Assembly (NCBI RefSeq): GCF_033542235.1
Contig: NZ_JAWRCU010000001.1
Location: 248,001-312,000 of the forward strand
Direction of reading: 5' to 3'
Source: JAWRCU01 sp033542235
GTDB taxonomy: Bacteria; Pseudomonadota; Alphaproteobacteria; Rhizobiales; Rhizobiaceae
DNA length: 64,000 nucleotides
In this document: positions 42,878 through 52,453 of the stretch, piece by piece
How the letters are laid out: each line of letters begins with the position of its first letter
How positions within the stretch are numbered: position 1 is the first letter of the stretch
Translations under genes and position numbers: made by a program
Notes under the pieces: generated by a model
Seen by the model: only the letters and a program-made list of their open reading frames with translations
Database searches by the model: none
What the model was told of the DNA's origin: nothing

Positions 42878-44740
42878 TTGAACAAGGATGCAACCAGCAG
42901 CGCGCCGCAACGCGGCAAGGCGTTCGCCCACGTCGCGGAAGCGTCCTGGGGCAAAGGTCTCGGCACGTTGCTTCGAATTACCAGGATGACGTTGCGTCAC
43001 CCCTGGCAAGTGGCAATCGCCATCGTGTCGACATTCATAGCGGCGACACTGCAGCTGTTCATCCCGCGCCTGCTCGGGCGAGCGGTCGATCAGGCCGAAG
43101 GCGTGCTTGCCGCAGGCCCGGGCGGCGCGACCGAGCACGCGCTATGGATCACCGCCCTCACGCTGCTGGTGGTCAGCGTGCTGCGCGGCATTTTCACCAT
43201 GCTCCAGAACTACTACAGCGAGGCAGTCGGTCATCAAACCGGCTACGAACTGCGCCTAGCGTTCTATGAGAAGATCCAGCGCCTGAGCTTCTCGTTCCAC
43301 GACAAAGTCCACACGGGCGACCTCATCACGCTCGGCCTGCTCGATCTCGACGGCGTGCGTATGTTCTTTTCGACCGGCATCGTGCGCGTAGTCCTGTTGA
43401 GCGTCTTGATCGGCGTCGGCGCCTATCTCCTGATCAGCACCGATCTGATGCTCGGCTTGTTGAGCCTCAGCTTCGTTCCATTCGTCGCCTGGCGGTCCTC
43501 CGTAACCCAGCTGTCGCTCAGAAGCACATGGCTGACGTTGCAGGAGCGCCTCTCGGTGCTGAGCCAGCTGATGGATGAGAACCTCGGCGGCGTCCGTGTC
43601 GTGCGGGCCTTTGCGGCACAGCGGCACGAGATGAAGAAATTCGACCGCGCCAAAGAGCGCGCGCTGGATCTCGCGAAGCAGCGCGTCGACATTCGCGTCA
43701 GCAATACCAGCGCGATGAACTTTTCGTTCTTTGCCGCAATGGGGCTGGTGCTGTGGTTCGGCGGCGAGAAGGTGATCGCCGGCGAGATCAGCGTGGGTAC
43801 GCTGGCGCAGTTCCTTACCTTCATGACCATCTTGCAAATGCCGGTGCGCCAGCTCGGCCTGATGGTCAATTCATTCGCGCGCGCTTCGACCTGCGGCACC
43901 CGTCTGTTCGCGCTTCTCGACACCGAGCTCGATATCGAGGACGCGCCTGACGCCAAGCCGCTGGTCGTGACCGAAGGCGTGCTGCGCTTCGACAATGTCG
44001 GCTTCCGCTACGAGGGTTCCGGCGAGCGCCCGGCACTGTCCGGCATCTCGTTCGAGGCCAGGCCCGGCGAGACAATCGGCATCGTCGGCCCGCCGGGCAG
44101 CGGCAAGTCGACCATCGCGCACCTGATACCGCGCTTCTACGACGTGAGCTCGGGTGCTATCACCATCGATGGGCAGGACATCCGCACGGTGACGCTGCAA
44201 TCGCTCCGCAAGGCCGTGGGAGTGGTACAGCAGGACGCCTTCCTGTTCACGACCTCGATCGAGAACAACATCGCCTACGGCAATCCATGGGCGCGTGAGC
44301 AGCGTATCGAGCGTGCCGCCGAATCCGCGCAATTGCACAACTATATCATCGGGCTTCCGACCGGCTACGGGACCGTCGTCGGCGAGCGCGGCGGATCGCT
44401 TTCCGGCGGCCAGCGGCAACGCCTGACGATTGCCCGCACGCTGGTGCTGCATCCGTCGGTGCTGGTCTTCGACGATTCCACCGCCGCCATAGACGCCGGT
44501 ACCGAGCAGCGCATCCGGTCGGCGATGAAGCGTTTCGCCAAGGAACGCGTCACGCTGATCATCTCGCACCGGCTGAGTTCGCTGATGCATGCCGACCAGA
44601 TTCTGTTCATCGAGAACGGTCGCATCGTGGAGCGCGGCACGCATGCTCAATTGCTGGCTATGGGTGGGCGCTATCGCGCGCTTTACGACTTGCAGCTTCG
44701 CCCCGACGACGAGCGGGCCACGGCAACGGGAGCCGCCTGA
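42878..44740 (+). CDS. ABC exporter half-transporter, degenerate-site subunit
   Basis: A 620-residue fused membrane/ATPase subunit (six helices in about residues 30-330, then the nucleotide-binding domain). Walker A GPPGSGKST is near 403-411, signature LSGGQRQR near 506, Walker B VLVFDDST near 527-535 with Asp in place of the catalytic Glu, and H-loop IISHRL. The Asp marks this as the non-hydrolysing half of a heterodimer with the next gene, whose start overlaps its stop. The frame opens with TTG at 42878; no good ribosome binding site is seen, so the exact start is uncertain. Multidrug or lipid export is likely. Confidence 0.9.
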   Translation: MNKDATSSAPQRGKAFAHVAEASWGKGLGTLLRITRMTLRHPWQVAIAIVSTFIAATLQLFIPRLLGRAVDQAEGVLAAGPGGATEHALWITALTLLVVSVLRGIFTMLQNYYSEAVGHQTGYELRLAFYEKIQRLSFSFHDKVHTGDLITLGLLDLDGVRMFFSTGIVRVVLLSVLIGVGAYLLISTDLMLGLLSLSFVPFVAWRSSVTQLSLRSTWLTLQERLSVLSQLMDENLGGVRVVRAFAAQRHEMKKFDRAKERALDLAKQRVDIRVSNTSAMNFSFFAAMGLVLWFGGEKVIAGEISVGTLAQFLTFMTILQMPVRQLGLMVNSFARASTCGTRLFALLDTELDIEDAPDAKPLVVTEGVLRFDNVGFRYEGSGERPALSGISFEARPGETIGIVGPPGSGKSTIAHLIPRFYDVSSGAITIDGQDIRTVTLQSLRKAVGVVQQDAFLFTTSIENNIAYGNPWAREQRIERAAESAQLHNYIIGLPTGYGTVVGERGGSLSGGQRQRLTIARTLVLHPSVLVFDDSTAAIDAGTEQRIRSAMKRFAKERVTLIISHRLSSLMHADQILFIENGRIVERGTHAQLLAMGGRYRALYDLQLRPDDERATATGAA

Positions 44741-46644
44741 TGTCGGTCCAAAGCCAGGACGATGAGGACGATGACAAGGCAGACGCCGGCGCGCAGCCGA
44801 TCAAGGCGGTCGTCGGCTCGCATCGCCATGAAGAGGAGATCTTCGGCAAGGCATACGATCCGCGCATCGTGCGCCGCATCTGGAGCTTCGTGAACCCGTA
44901 CCGGTCGAGAATTCTCGTCTCGGTCGCGGCCGTGCTGGTGTTCACGCTGACCCAGCTCGCCATCCCGCTGATCATCCGCTATGCCATCGACCATGGCATG
45001 GCGGCAGGCCAGCCTAACCACTCGGTGCTCGGCTGGACGGTGTGCGTCTTCGCGGCGACGATCCTGGTCAATTATGCCGCGAGCTACGTGCAGGAAAGCG
45101 TCGTCGGCAAGGTGGCCGAGGACGTTCTATCGGACCTGCGCCGCGCCATGTTCGGTCACCTGCAGCGTGTTTCGCTTGCCTTCATGGACAAGACCGAAGT
45201 CGGCCGGCTGATGTCGCGACTTCAGGGCGACGTCAACTCGATGCAAGAGTTCCTGGAAACATCGGTCATGTCGGTCGGCGACATCGCGCTCCTGTTCGGC
45301 ATCGTCACGGTGCTGCTGTGGCTGGATTTGCGGCTCGGCCTGCTGACGCTTTCGACCATGCCTGCATTGTTCATCGTGCGGTTGTTCTGGTTGCCGCGCG
45401 CTAAGGTCGCCTTCATGGCGGCGCACGAGACCAACTCCATCGCCAATGGCGCGCTGGCCGAGGGCATCCATGGCGTTCGAACTGTGCAGAGCCTCGAGCG
45501 CCAGCACGTGAATTTCGATCTTTACGACGAAAAGGTGCTGACCAATCTGAGGACGCACCTCACCTCCGCGAAATATGCGCAGGTCATGGTGCCGATCGTC
45601 GACACGCTGACCGGTATTGCCATGGCAACCGTCATCGTGGTCGGCGGCTCGATGGTGCTGAACAGCAGTCTCGACATCGGCGTGATGGTGGCCTTCCTGT
45701 TCTACATCCAGCGCTTCTTCGATCCGATCCGCTCGCTCACCATGCAGTACAGCGTGATGCAGCGCGCCATGGCCTCGGGCCAGCGCATCTCCGAGGTGCT
45801 CGACGTGCCGCTCGACATCAACGACAAGCCCGGCGCAATCACCCTCTCGCGCGACAATGATGGATCGGTCGAGTTCCGGCACGTCACTTTCGGGTACCGG
45901 CCGAACCTGCCCGTGCTGAAGAATGTCAGCTTCCGGGTCAATCCGGGTGAGACCGTGGCGCTGGTCGGCCCGACCGGATCGGGCAAATCGAGCTCCATGG
46001 CGCTGGTGCACCGGTTCTACGATGTCTGGTCGGGTCAGGTGCTGGTCGGCGGGCACGATGTCCGCGACCTGACGCAGGACTCGCTCGGCGAGCAGATAGC
46101 GATGGTGCTGCAAGAACCCTTCCTGTTCTCAAGCACCGTGCTGGAGAACATTCGCTACAACAAGATCGACGCGACGCGCGAAGATGTGATCAGGGCGGCA
46201 CGCGCTGTCGGTGCACACGACTTCATCGAGCAATTGCCGGACGGCTACGACACCATGCTCGAGCAGCGCGGCGGCAATCTTTCGCTCGGCCAGCGTCAGC
46301 TGATCAGCTTCGCCCGCGCGCTGGTCGCCGACGCAAAGATCCTTGTGCTCGACGAGGCCACGGCCAGCATCGATTCCTACACCGAGATGCTGATCCAGAA
46401 AGCGCTGGCGACGCTGCTCGAAGGCCGTACCGGCCTGGTCATCGCCCACCGCCTGGCAACCGTGCGCGGCGCCGACCGCATCATCGTGCTGCAGAACGGC
46501 GAGATCATCGAGAGCGGCAACCACGAGCAGTTGATGAGGAAGAAGGGACTCTACGCGCGCCTCTACAACATGAACTACGCCTCGTTCGACGACATCCCCG
46601 ATGAGATGCTGGAGGCAACGGTCCCGGCAGGGCAAGCGACGTGA
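44740..46644 (+). CDS. ABC exporter half-transporter, catalytic-site subunit
   Basis: A 634-residue partner of the previous gene, start overlapping its stop (TGATG). The hydrophilic N-terminus is acidic (DDEDDDKADAG), the six-helix domain spans about 50-350, and the ATPase domain has Walker A GPTGSGKSS (near 410), a deviating signature LSLGQRQL (near 514), intact Walker B ILVLDEAT (near 534) and H-loop VIAHRL. The intact Glu here, combined with a modified signature facing the partner's Asp site, reproduces the asymmetric layout of TM287/288-type heterodimeric exporters. Substrate unknown. Confidence 0.92.
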   Translation: MSVQSQDDEDDDKADAGAQPIKAVVGSHRHEEEIFGKAYDPRIVRRIWSFVNPYRSRILVSVAAVLVFTLTQLAIPLIIRYAIDHGMAAGQPNHSVLGWTVCVFAATILVNYAASYVQESVVGKVAEDVLSDLRRAMFGHLQRVSLAFMDKTEVGRLMSRLQGDVNSMQEFLETSVMSVGDIALLFGIVTVLLWLDLRLGLLTLSTMPALFIVRLFWLPRAKVAFMAAHETNSIANGALAEGIHGVRTVQSLERQHVNFDLYDEKVLTNLRTHLTSAKYAQVMVPIVDTLTGIAMATVIVVGGSMVLNSSLDIGVMVAFLFYIQRFFDPIRSLTMQYSVMQRAMASGQRISEVLDVPLDINDKPGAITLSRDNDGSVEFRHVTFGYRPNLPVLKNVSFRVNPGETVALVGPTGSGKSSSMALVHRFYDVWSGQVLVGGHDVRDLTQDSLGEQIAMVLQEPFLFSSTVLENIRYNKIDATREDVIRAARAVGAHDFIEQLPDGYDTMLEQRGGNLSLGQRQLISFARALVADAKILVLDEATASIDSYTEMLIQKALATLLEGRTGLVIAHRLATVRGADRIIVLQNGEIIESGNHEQLMRKKGLYARLYNMNYASFDDIPDEMLEATVPAGQAT

Positions 46645-46720
46645 GGTCCTTGCGCGACGTATCCTCTAACTACGCGTAGGCGAGGAAGTCTCTTTGTGGA
46701 AGATCGCTCGCGCGGACGAG

Positions 46721-47917
46721 CTACTCTGGATAGGTCTCGGCGCTCTCCGGCTTCCCTTTGTTGAATAGGATAAAAACCAAAGGGTTGCCGGGCTCGGCCA
46801 TCGCATCGCTGCGCTGGCCCGTAATCTCTCCGGCCACGCCGCTGCTATACTCCGCAACCACTTCGCCGAAGCTGTTGCGCTGGATGGCCACCTTCTGTCC
46901 GGGTTCGACCTTGTCGTTGAGCTTGAGCAGATGTTCCACGATCCCGCCAGCGGTGGCCAGGATCGGAAATGCACTGTCGCCAACGAAGACAGTCACGTCC
47001 TTGCCTGTACGGCCCATCGGTCCGGCGACGATGCCGTGATGCTTGAGGACATTCATCGTACCTTCCACGAACAGGGAGATCATCTCGAGGTCCAGCACGC
47101 GCGCGGCACCGATCTCCGGCGTAAAGGACGGGATGCCCACGTCCATGAACGCATTGTGCAGGACACCGGGATAGACATGGTTGTCGAAGATCTGGCCGAC
47201 GGGATAGAGCTCCACCATCGCCTTCACCTCAGGCACATCCATGCCCCCAATATTGAATGCGGTGACTTCGAAGCCGGTTGTTCCGGTGTGGAAGTCGATC
47301 GCGAAGTCGGCATTTGGCCGCAGCAGCCGGTTGAACAGGAGCCCGGCGTGCCGGCTGGGCGCGCTGGCGCCGTTCTCGTTGCCGGGCCACTCCCGGTTCA
47401 TATCGATCAGGTCGATGCCTCTGCCCTGATTGGGCCATCTGCGTTGCATGCCCTCCAGGGCCGGGCGGGATATGTCCGTTACTGCCATCACCGTGCCCGA
47501 CATCTGCGCCGGATCCAGCTGGTCCACCACCGTCTGGATCGTATGTATGGAACTCATTTCGTCGCCATGCACCCCGCTGACCAGGACGCCGCGCTTGCCC
47601 GGCTTTGCTCCCTTGGCGACCGTGACGGACACATACCAATGCTGTCCGGTGGGCATCTCGACCCCCTGGAAATACAGGAAGTGCTTCTGCCCGGGCGCCA
47701 GGTCGTTGACGTCGAGCGCGCTGACGACTTTCTTCCCGTCGATCACATCGCCGACATAGACTGTTCCTTGTGAGGCCGGGCCGGCGGCGGGCACAGCCTT
47801 GTCCTGCGCATTTGCGGTAGTGGCATTGACGGCGAGAGAGGCCGACATGCCGACCGTGGCTATGGATGCGAGCATGAAGTCTCGACGGTCGAGGCCTTCC
47901 TTGTGTCTATCCGGCAT
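46721..47917 (-). CDS. Succinylglutamate desuccinylase/aspartoacylase family protein with Tat signal
   Basis: A 398-residue zinc-dependent amidohydrolase/carboxypeptidase-fold protein (M14-related AstE/AspA family). Zinc ligands are suggested by GVHGDEMSS (His, Glu) and AIDFHTGTTG (His). The N-terminus carries a twin-arginine signal (LDRRDFMLASIATVGMSASL, then NATTANA), unusual for this mostly cytosolic family and implying a periplasmic enzyme. ATG 47917 is preferred because of AAGGA upstream; in-frame starts at 47959 and 47971 exist. The C-terminal part resembles a barrel-sandwich domain (VEPGQKVAIQRNSFGEVVAE). The substrate is unknown. Confidence 0.85.
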   Translation of the reverse strand: MPDRHKEGLDRRDFMLASIATVGMSASLAVNATTANAQDKAVPAAGPASQGTVYVGDVIDGKKVVSALDVNDLAPGQKHFLYFQGVEMPTGQHWYVSVTVAKGAKPGKRGVLVSGVHGDEMSSIHTIQTVVDQLDPAQMSGTVMAVTDISRPALEGMQRRWPNQGRGIDLIDMNREWPGNENGASAPSRHAGLLFNRLLRPNADFAIDFHTGTTGFEVTAFNIGGMDVPEVKAMVELYPVGQIFDNHVYPGVLHNAFMDVGIPSFTPEIGAARVLDLEMISLFVEGTMNVLKHHGIVAGPMGRTGKDVTVFVGDSAFPILATAGGIVEHLLKLNDKVEPGQKVAIQRNSFGEVVAEYSSGVAGEITGQRSDAMAEPGNPLVFILFNKGKPESAETYPE

Positions 47918-48204
47918 GACCAGAAATCCTTGTTTGGAAAACTTCGTTTGATCGAACATGATCAGTCTCACGCGCGCGCGGCAGCCGGGAGTTATGTAAC
48001 TGTAACGACAGCGAACAATGTCCGCTGCAGCCCCGCCTGGGCGCAGGGCTGATCAGCACCATCGTGACAGATCCGGCAATGCTGGAAACCTCCGCCCTGC
48101 AGGCCAAGCGACGTGGGTTCCGTCCGAGCGTTCTGAGCTCCGGCTGTCTTATTCAGTCGCCAAATCGCAGAACACGCTCGCCAGCGCGGAACCGTTGGCG
48201 GGCC

Positions 48205-49314
48205 TCATCGGGCGGTCTGCGAACGGATCAGTTCGTTGACCCGGCTCGCCGCCTCCATCTGCGCCATATGACCGGCATCGGCGAGGACCTCCACCCGCGC
48301 GTTCTGCAGCGCTTGCGCCTGCGCGACGGGAATGACGGCGTCCTTGGCGCCCCAGATGACCAGGATAGGGATCTTCAGGGCCGCAAGTTCGTCGACAAGC
48401 AGCGTCACCTGCCGGCCATCCCTGTACATGGCTGTCGCCAGACCGCGCAGCGCCTCAGCCACGCCGTCCAGTCGTTTGAACTTCAAGAGATCGTCGACCA
48501 TCTGTCGGCTGACCAGGTTTTCATCTGCGAACAGATCCTTGAGGACCGGCTTGAGGTCACGGCGGGATTCGGCGGCAACGAAGCCGTCGATATAGCTGGT
48601 GTTGATTTCAGAGCCGAACCCAGCCGGGCTGACCAGCGTCAGCGACTTCACAAGACCTTGGTCGCGCAATGCGACGGCACACGCAACCGCACCGCCCATC
48701 GAGTGGCCGACGAGATGAACGTTCGCCAGCCCCATCGCCTCCAGGAATTGCTCTACGGCGTCGGCAAGCGCGGCCAGTCCCGGGTTCGGGATCGTCTTGG
48801 TCGAGCCTCCGTGACCGGGAAGGTCGAGCGCGAAGACCGGCCTCCCCGCACCGACGGCATCCAGGTTGAAGAGCCAGTTGTTGAGGTCGCCGCCGAAGCC
48901 GTGGATGAAGACAATCGGGTCGCCCTCTCCCGCCCGCTCGGCATAACGCAGCCGGCCGCTCTGTGTGTCGGCGAACCGGTAGGCTGGCCCCTGGTCCTCC
49001 TCGTCCTCGTCGGCCGCCGGAACATGGAATGCCGCGACATAGGCATCGATGTCGGCGTCGCTCACCTCGCTTGGCGCAAGCACGCCAAGCAGCGCCTTTA
49101 CCGGGTAGACCTGCCCCACCTCCCCGATCCGTCGGCGCAGCAGGCCGCCATCGGCCGCTTCGACGGCATTGGCGATCTTGTCTGTCTCGACGTCCATGAT
49201 CTCCTGGCCTGGCCTGATCGTCTGGCCTTCCTCGACGTGCCATGCCGACAAGGTGCCCTCCTGCATCGAAAGCCCCCACTTCGGCATGACGAGCGGCGTA
49301 ATGTTCGGTTTCAT
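48205..49314 (-). CDS. acoC: Acetoin dehydrogenase E2 subunit, lipoyl domain plus alpha/beta-hydrolase
   Basis: A 369-residue protein with an N-terminal lipoyl domain (VMPKWGLSMQEGTLSAWHVE; lipoylated Lys in MDVETDKIANAVE) joined to an alpha/beta-hydrolase fold (IVFIHGFGGDLNNW, nucleophile elbow GHSMGG, late Asp in VIWGAKDAVIP and His in ADAGHMAQ). This fusion is characteristic of AcoC, which carries the acetyl group released from acetoin to CoA. It is the last gene of acoXABC; the start at 49314 follows GAGGTGACC. No lipoamide dehydrogenase (acoL) is in the operon. Confidence 0.93.
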   Translation of the reverse strand: MKPNITPLVMPKWGLSMQEGTLSAWHVEEGQTIRPGQEIMDVETDKIANAVEAADGGLLRRRIGEVGQVYPVKALLGVLAPSEVSDADIDAYVAAFHVPAADEDEEDQGPAYRFADTQSGRLRYAERAGEGDPIVFIHGFGGDLNNWLFNLDAVGAGRPVFALDLPGHGGSTKTIPNPGLAALADAVEQFLEAMGLANVHLVGHSMGGAVACAVALRDQGLVKSLTLVSPAGFGSEINTSYIDGFVAAESRRDLKPVLKDLFADENLVSRQMVDDLLKFKRLDGVAEALRGLATAMYRDGRQVTLLVDELAALKIPILVIWGAKDAVIPVAQAQALQNARVEVLADAGHMAQMEAASRVNELIRSQTAR

Positions 49315-49321
49315 GGTCACC

Positions 49322-50347
49322 TCACGCCGCCTTTCGCGTTCCGCCGTCGATGGTCTTGCGGACGGCTGCGGCAATCGCTTCGGCCGTCGGCACGTAGATG
49401 TCTTCCAGAACTGGAGAAAAGGGTACCGGTGTATGGGGAGCGGTGACCATACGAATGGGAGCCTTAAGGGCGTCGAAGGCCTCCTGCGCGACCGTAGCGG
49501 AGATGTCCGCCGCAATGGAGCAGCGTGGATTGGCCTCGTCGACGCAGATCAGCCTTCCGGTGTTCTCGACGCTCTCGATCACCGTGTCCATGTCGATCGG
49601 CGAAAGCGTGCGAAGGTCGATGACTTCGCATTCGATGCCTTCCCCTGCGAGCGCCTTCGCCGCATCGACCGAACGGTGGACCGTCTGGCCGTAGGTGACG
49701 ATCGTGGCATCCTTGCCTTCACGCACCACATTCGCCTCGCCGAACGGGATCGCGTACAACTCCTCCGGTACCTCGCTTTCGTGTCCGTAAAGATTCTTGT
49801 GCTCCAGGAAAATGACCGGGTCATTGTCGCGGATCGACTGGATCAGGAGGCCCTTGGCGTCATAGGCATTGGAGGGGCAGACGACCTTCAGGCCCGGGAT
49901 GTGCGTGAAGATCGGCGTCAGCATCTGGCTGTGCTGCGCCGCGGCCCGGAAGCCCGCGCCGCACATCGCCCGAATAACGACCGGCGTCTCGGCCTTGCCG
50001 CCGAACATGTACCGAAACTTGGCCGCCTGGTTGTAGATCTGATCGAGGCAGACGCCCATGAAATCGACGAACATCAGCTCGGCGATCGGCCTCAGTCCAC
50101 AGGCAGCAGCGCCGATTGCGGCTCCCACATAAGCGCTTTCCGAGAGCGGCGTGTCCATGAGCCGGTCGCCATACTTGGCGTAGAGGCCCTTGGTGACACC
50201 GAGCACCCCGCCCCAGGCGTCAGCTTCCCCCGGCGAACCGGTTCCTCCGACGATATCCTCGCCCATCACGATGACGGTCGGGTCGCGGCGCATCTCCTGG
50301 TCGATAGCTTCGTTGATCGCGTCCTTGATGCTGAGTTTGCGAGCCAT
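49322..50347 (-). CDS. acoB: Acetoin dehydrogenase E1 beta subunit
   Basis: A 341-residue transketolase-like pyrimidine-binding subunit pairing with AcoA. Family segments are DAINEAIDQEMRRDPTVIVM, GEDIVGGTGSPGEADAWGGV, TPLSESAYVGAAIGAAACGL and PIAELMFVDFMGVCLDQIYN, with a C-terminal transketolase domain (ECEVIDLRTLSPIDMDTVIE). The ATG at 50347 follows GGGAGGAGAAC. It lies between acoA (33-base gap) and acoC (7-base gap), so the order X-A-B-C is kept. Confidence 0.93.
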   Translation of the reverse strand: MARKLSIKDAINEAIDQEMRRDPTVIVMGEDIVGGTGSPGEADAWGGVLGVTKGLYAKYGDRLMDTPLSESAYVGAAIGAAACGLRPIAELMFVDFMGVCLDQIYNQAAKFRYMFGGKAETPVVIRAMCGAGFRAAAQHSQMLTPIFTHIPGLKVVCPSNAYDAKGLLIQSIRDNDPVIFLEHKNLYGHESEVPEELYAIPFGEANVVREGKDATIVTYGQTVHRSVDAAKALAGEGIECEVIDLRTLSPIDMDTVIESVENTGRLICVDEANPRCSIAADISATVAQEAFDALKAPIRMVTAPHTPVPFSPVLEDIYVPTAEAIAAAVRKTIDGGTRKAA

Positions 50348-50380
50348 GTTCTCCTCCCTTCGGGATATCGTTGGGAAATG

Positions 50381-51364
50381 TCAGTAAGCGACGTACACAT
50401 CCGTCAGCAGATCTCTGGCAGAGGGCAGCGCGGCGGCCTTCGCCTCGGCTACGGCCTCATCGATCAAGCGCGCGACCTCATCGTCGATTTTCTCGAACTC
50501 GTTAGCCGACAGGACGCCAGCCTCCCGAACCCTCGCCTGGAAGAATTTGATGCAGTCCTTGTTGGCACGGATGTCCTCCAGCTCGCCCTTCGCTCGGTAG
50601 GTCTGCGCATCACCTTCGAAGTGGCCGTGGAAGCGCACCATCTTGCATTCGAGCAGTGACGGACCGCCGCCCTCACGCGCCCGCCTGATGAGCTCGCCCG
50701 CTGCTTCGTAGACGGCAAAGAAGTCCGTTCCGTCGACGGTGATGCCGGGAAGACCAAAACCGGTCGCGCGATCGACATAGGAGTCAGAGGCCACGGCCCA
50801 GTCGACGGAGGTCGATTCAGCATAGCCGTTGTTCTCCACCACGAAGATCGCGGGCAGGTTCCACACTGCGGCCAGGTTCAGGCTTTCGAGAAACGTCCCC
50901 TGGTTGGACGCGCCGTCGCCGACGAACGAAATGCCGACCCCGCCATGGCCGAGCTTCTGGGCGGCAAGTGCCGCACCGCAGATCAGCGGCGCGCCGGCGC
51001 CAAGAATGCCGTTGGCGCCCATCATGCCCTTTGAAAGGTCGGCGATATGCATCGAGCCGCCTTTGCCGCGGCAGGCTCCCGTTGTCTTGCCGTATATCTC
51101 GGCCATCATCTCCTTCACATCGACGCCCTTGGCGATGCAATGGCCGTGGCCACGGTGCGTCGAGGCGATGCGATCGTTGTCGTTGAGGTGCATCATGATG
51201 CCGACGGCAGAGGCCTCCTCCCCCGCGTAGAGATGCACGAAGCCCGGTATGTCGCCGCGGGCGAAGTCGACATGCAGCCTCTCCTCGAACTCGCGGATCG
51301 TTCGCATCGTGCGATAAGCCTGAGAGAGCTTCTCCTTGCTCAACGGAAACGGATTGTTGCTCAT
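50381..51364 (-). CDS. acoA: Acetoin dehydrogenase E1 alpha subunit, thiamine pyrophosphate-dependent
   Basis: A 327-residue E1 alpha subunit. The thiamine pyrophosphate and Mg binding motif runs from GDGASNQGTFLESLNLAAVW to VVENN; HRGHGHCIAKG and GKGGSMHIADLSKGMMGANG are the other active-site segments. It catalyses the TPP-dependent cleavage of acetoin to acetaldehyde with transfer of the acetyl unit to AcoC. The start overlaps the acoX stop by four bases and is preceded by a GGGAGGACATTC ribosome binding site, so the genes are translationally coupled. Confidence 0.94.
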   Translation of the reverse strand: MSNNPFPLSKEKLSQAYRTMRTIREFEERLHVDFARGDIPGFVHLYAGEEASAVGIMMHLNDNDRIASTHRGHGHCIAKGVDVKEMMAEIYGKTTGACRGKGGSMHIADLSKGMMGANGILGAGAPLICGAALAAQKLGHGGVGISFVGDGASNQGTFLESLNLAAVWNLPAIFVVENNGYAESTSVDWAVASDSYVDRATGFGLPGITVDGTDFFAVYEAAGELIRRAREGGGPSLLECKMVRFHGHFEGDAQTYRAKGELEDIRANKDCIKFFQARVREAGVLSANEFEKIDDEVARLIDEAVAEAKAAALPSARDLLTDVYVAY

Positions 51365-52422
51365 GAATGTCCTCCCTGCTGACTGATGATTGGCAGTTTC
51401 CCGGCCGGTTCCACGAACCAGCCATTCGATGCGGCCTGCGCCATGCAGGCCGACACGTCGATCGTCCGGAAGGCTGCGTCGCGCAGCGTCACGCAGACAT
51501 CGTCCTTCTCCGAGAAGGTGACCTCGCGCTCACCATCGAGGCAGATGGCGCCCGCCGGCACAGTGAGCCGCGTCGCTGTGTCGACGCCGATCGTCTCGAT
51601 CCGCTCGATGCCCACCGGCTCTACGAGACCCGGCGCGATCGGCGCCTGAAGGCGGAACGGAGCGGTCTCGGGACGGTCGAAGATCACTCTGCGACCGAAT
51701 GGCGAGCAGCGTTTGACCGGAGCAAGCAGGCCGACAACCGACGACATTCCGATGCCGCCCGGCTCGCCGAACGTCACGAACAATTCGCGAAACCCGTCCG
51801 CCTTCCAGATCGCACGGGAACCGACATAGCGCTCGCGCACGATCGTCACATCGACCAGGGCGATCTCGCGTCGCTCGTTGATGCTGACTTCCAACTGCTT
51901 GTTGTCGACGAAGGCGGCGGCCGCAGGCACTAGTCCGCTGACCGCGAGGCCCACAGCGAGCCCGGTGATCGTCGGTTCGCGGGTTTCCGGAAAAGCGTTG
52001 TTGGTGCCCGTCGACACACCCGCGATCGGGGTGTTGCCGCATTCGGATACGACCACCCGGTGGGTTCCGTCTCCGCCGAGAACGACGATTGCCGCAACAC
52101 CCATCCGTCTCATCATACGCGCTGCTGTCGCGCTGTCGGCGGCCTCTCCCGTGACCTTCATCTCGAGGAACTCGAGGTCTGGGAACCGCGCCTCGCCGAC
52201 ATTGGCCGCGCGCACCATCGCGCGTGTGACGTGTCTCCTGATGCCCGCATTCTCCGGCATCATGACAACAGTGCCGACCCCAGCCGCTGCAAGGCCAGCC
52301 AGAACACGAAGCACGATATTGGCGCGATCGGTGACCTGCAGGGATCCGGCATGTGCAATGACACGCCGGATATCTCGCGCAGATACCGGATTTGCGATAA
52401 CGCCGACGACCGGTCCTGCCAC
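51361..52422 (-). CDS. acoX: AcoX, ATP-NAD kinase-like protein of acetoin catabolism
   Basis: A 353-residue protein with an NAD kinase-like fold: VVGVIANPVSARDIRRVIAH at the N-terminus and IVVLGGDGTHRVVVSECGNT with the diphosphate-binding GGDGT, followed by GVSTGTNNAFPE. AcoX is common as the first gene of aco operons; its exact role is not settled. I choose the GTG at 52422 because GGGAG lies seven bases upstream; a TTG at 52437 is the longer alternative. A sigma-54 promoter lies about 35-50 bases upstream. Confidence 0.9.
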   Translation of the reverse strand: MAGPVVGVIANPVSARDIRRVIAHAGSLQVTDRANIVLRVLAGLAAAGVGTVVMMPENAGIRRHVTRAMVRAANVGEARFPDLEFLEMKVTGEAADSATAARMMRRMGVAAIVVLGGDGTHRVVVSECGNTPIAGVSTGTNNAFPETREPTITGLAVGLAVSGLVPAAAAFVDNKQLEVSINERREIALVDVTIVRERYVGSRAIWKADGFRELFVTFGEPGGIGMSSVVGLLAPVKRCSPFGRRVIFDRPETAPFRLQAPIAPGLVEPVGIERIETIGVDTATRLTVPAGAICLDGEREVTFSEKDDVCVTLRDAAFRTIDVSACMAQAASNGWFVEPAGKLPIISQQGGHS

Positions 52423-52453
52423 TTTGTACTCCCGCAATTGCTTGCAGACAGTC

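Noticed and set aside
48064..49446. A 460-codon plus-strand frame antisense to acoC
   Set aside because: It is the complement of acoC and its 3' flank, and shows no domain; acoC itself has full lipoyl and hydrolase motifs.
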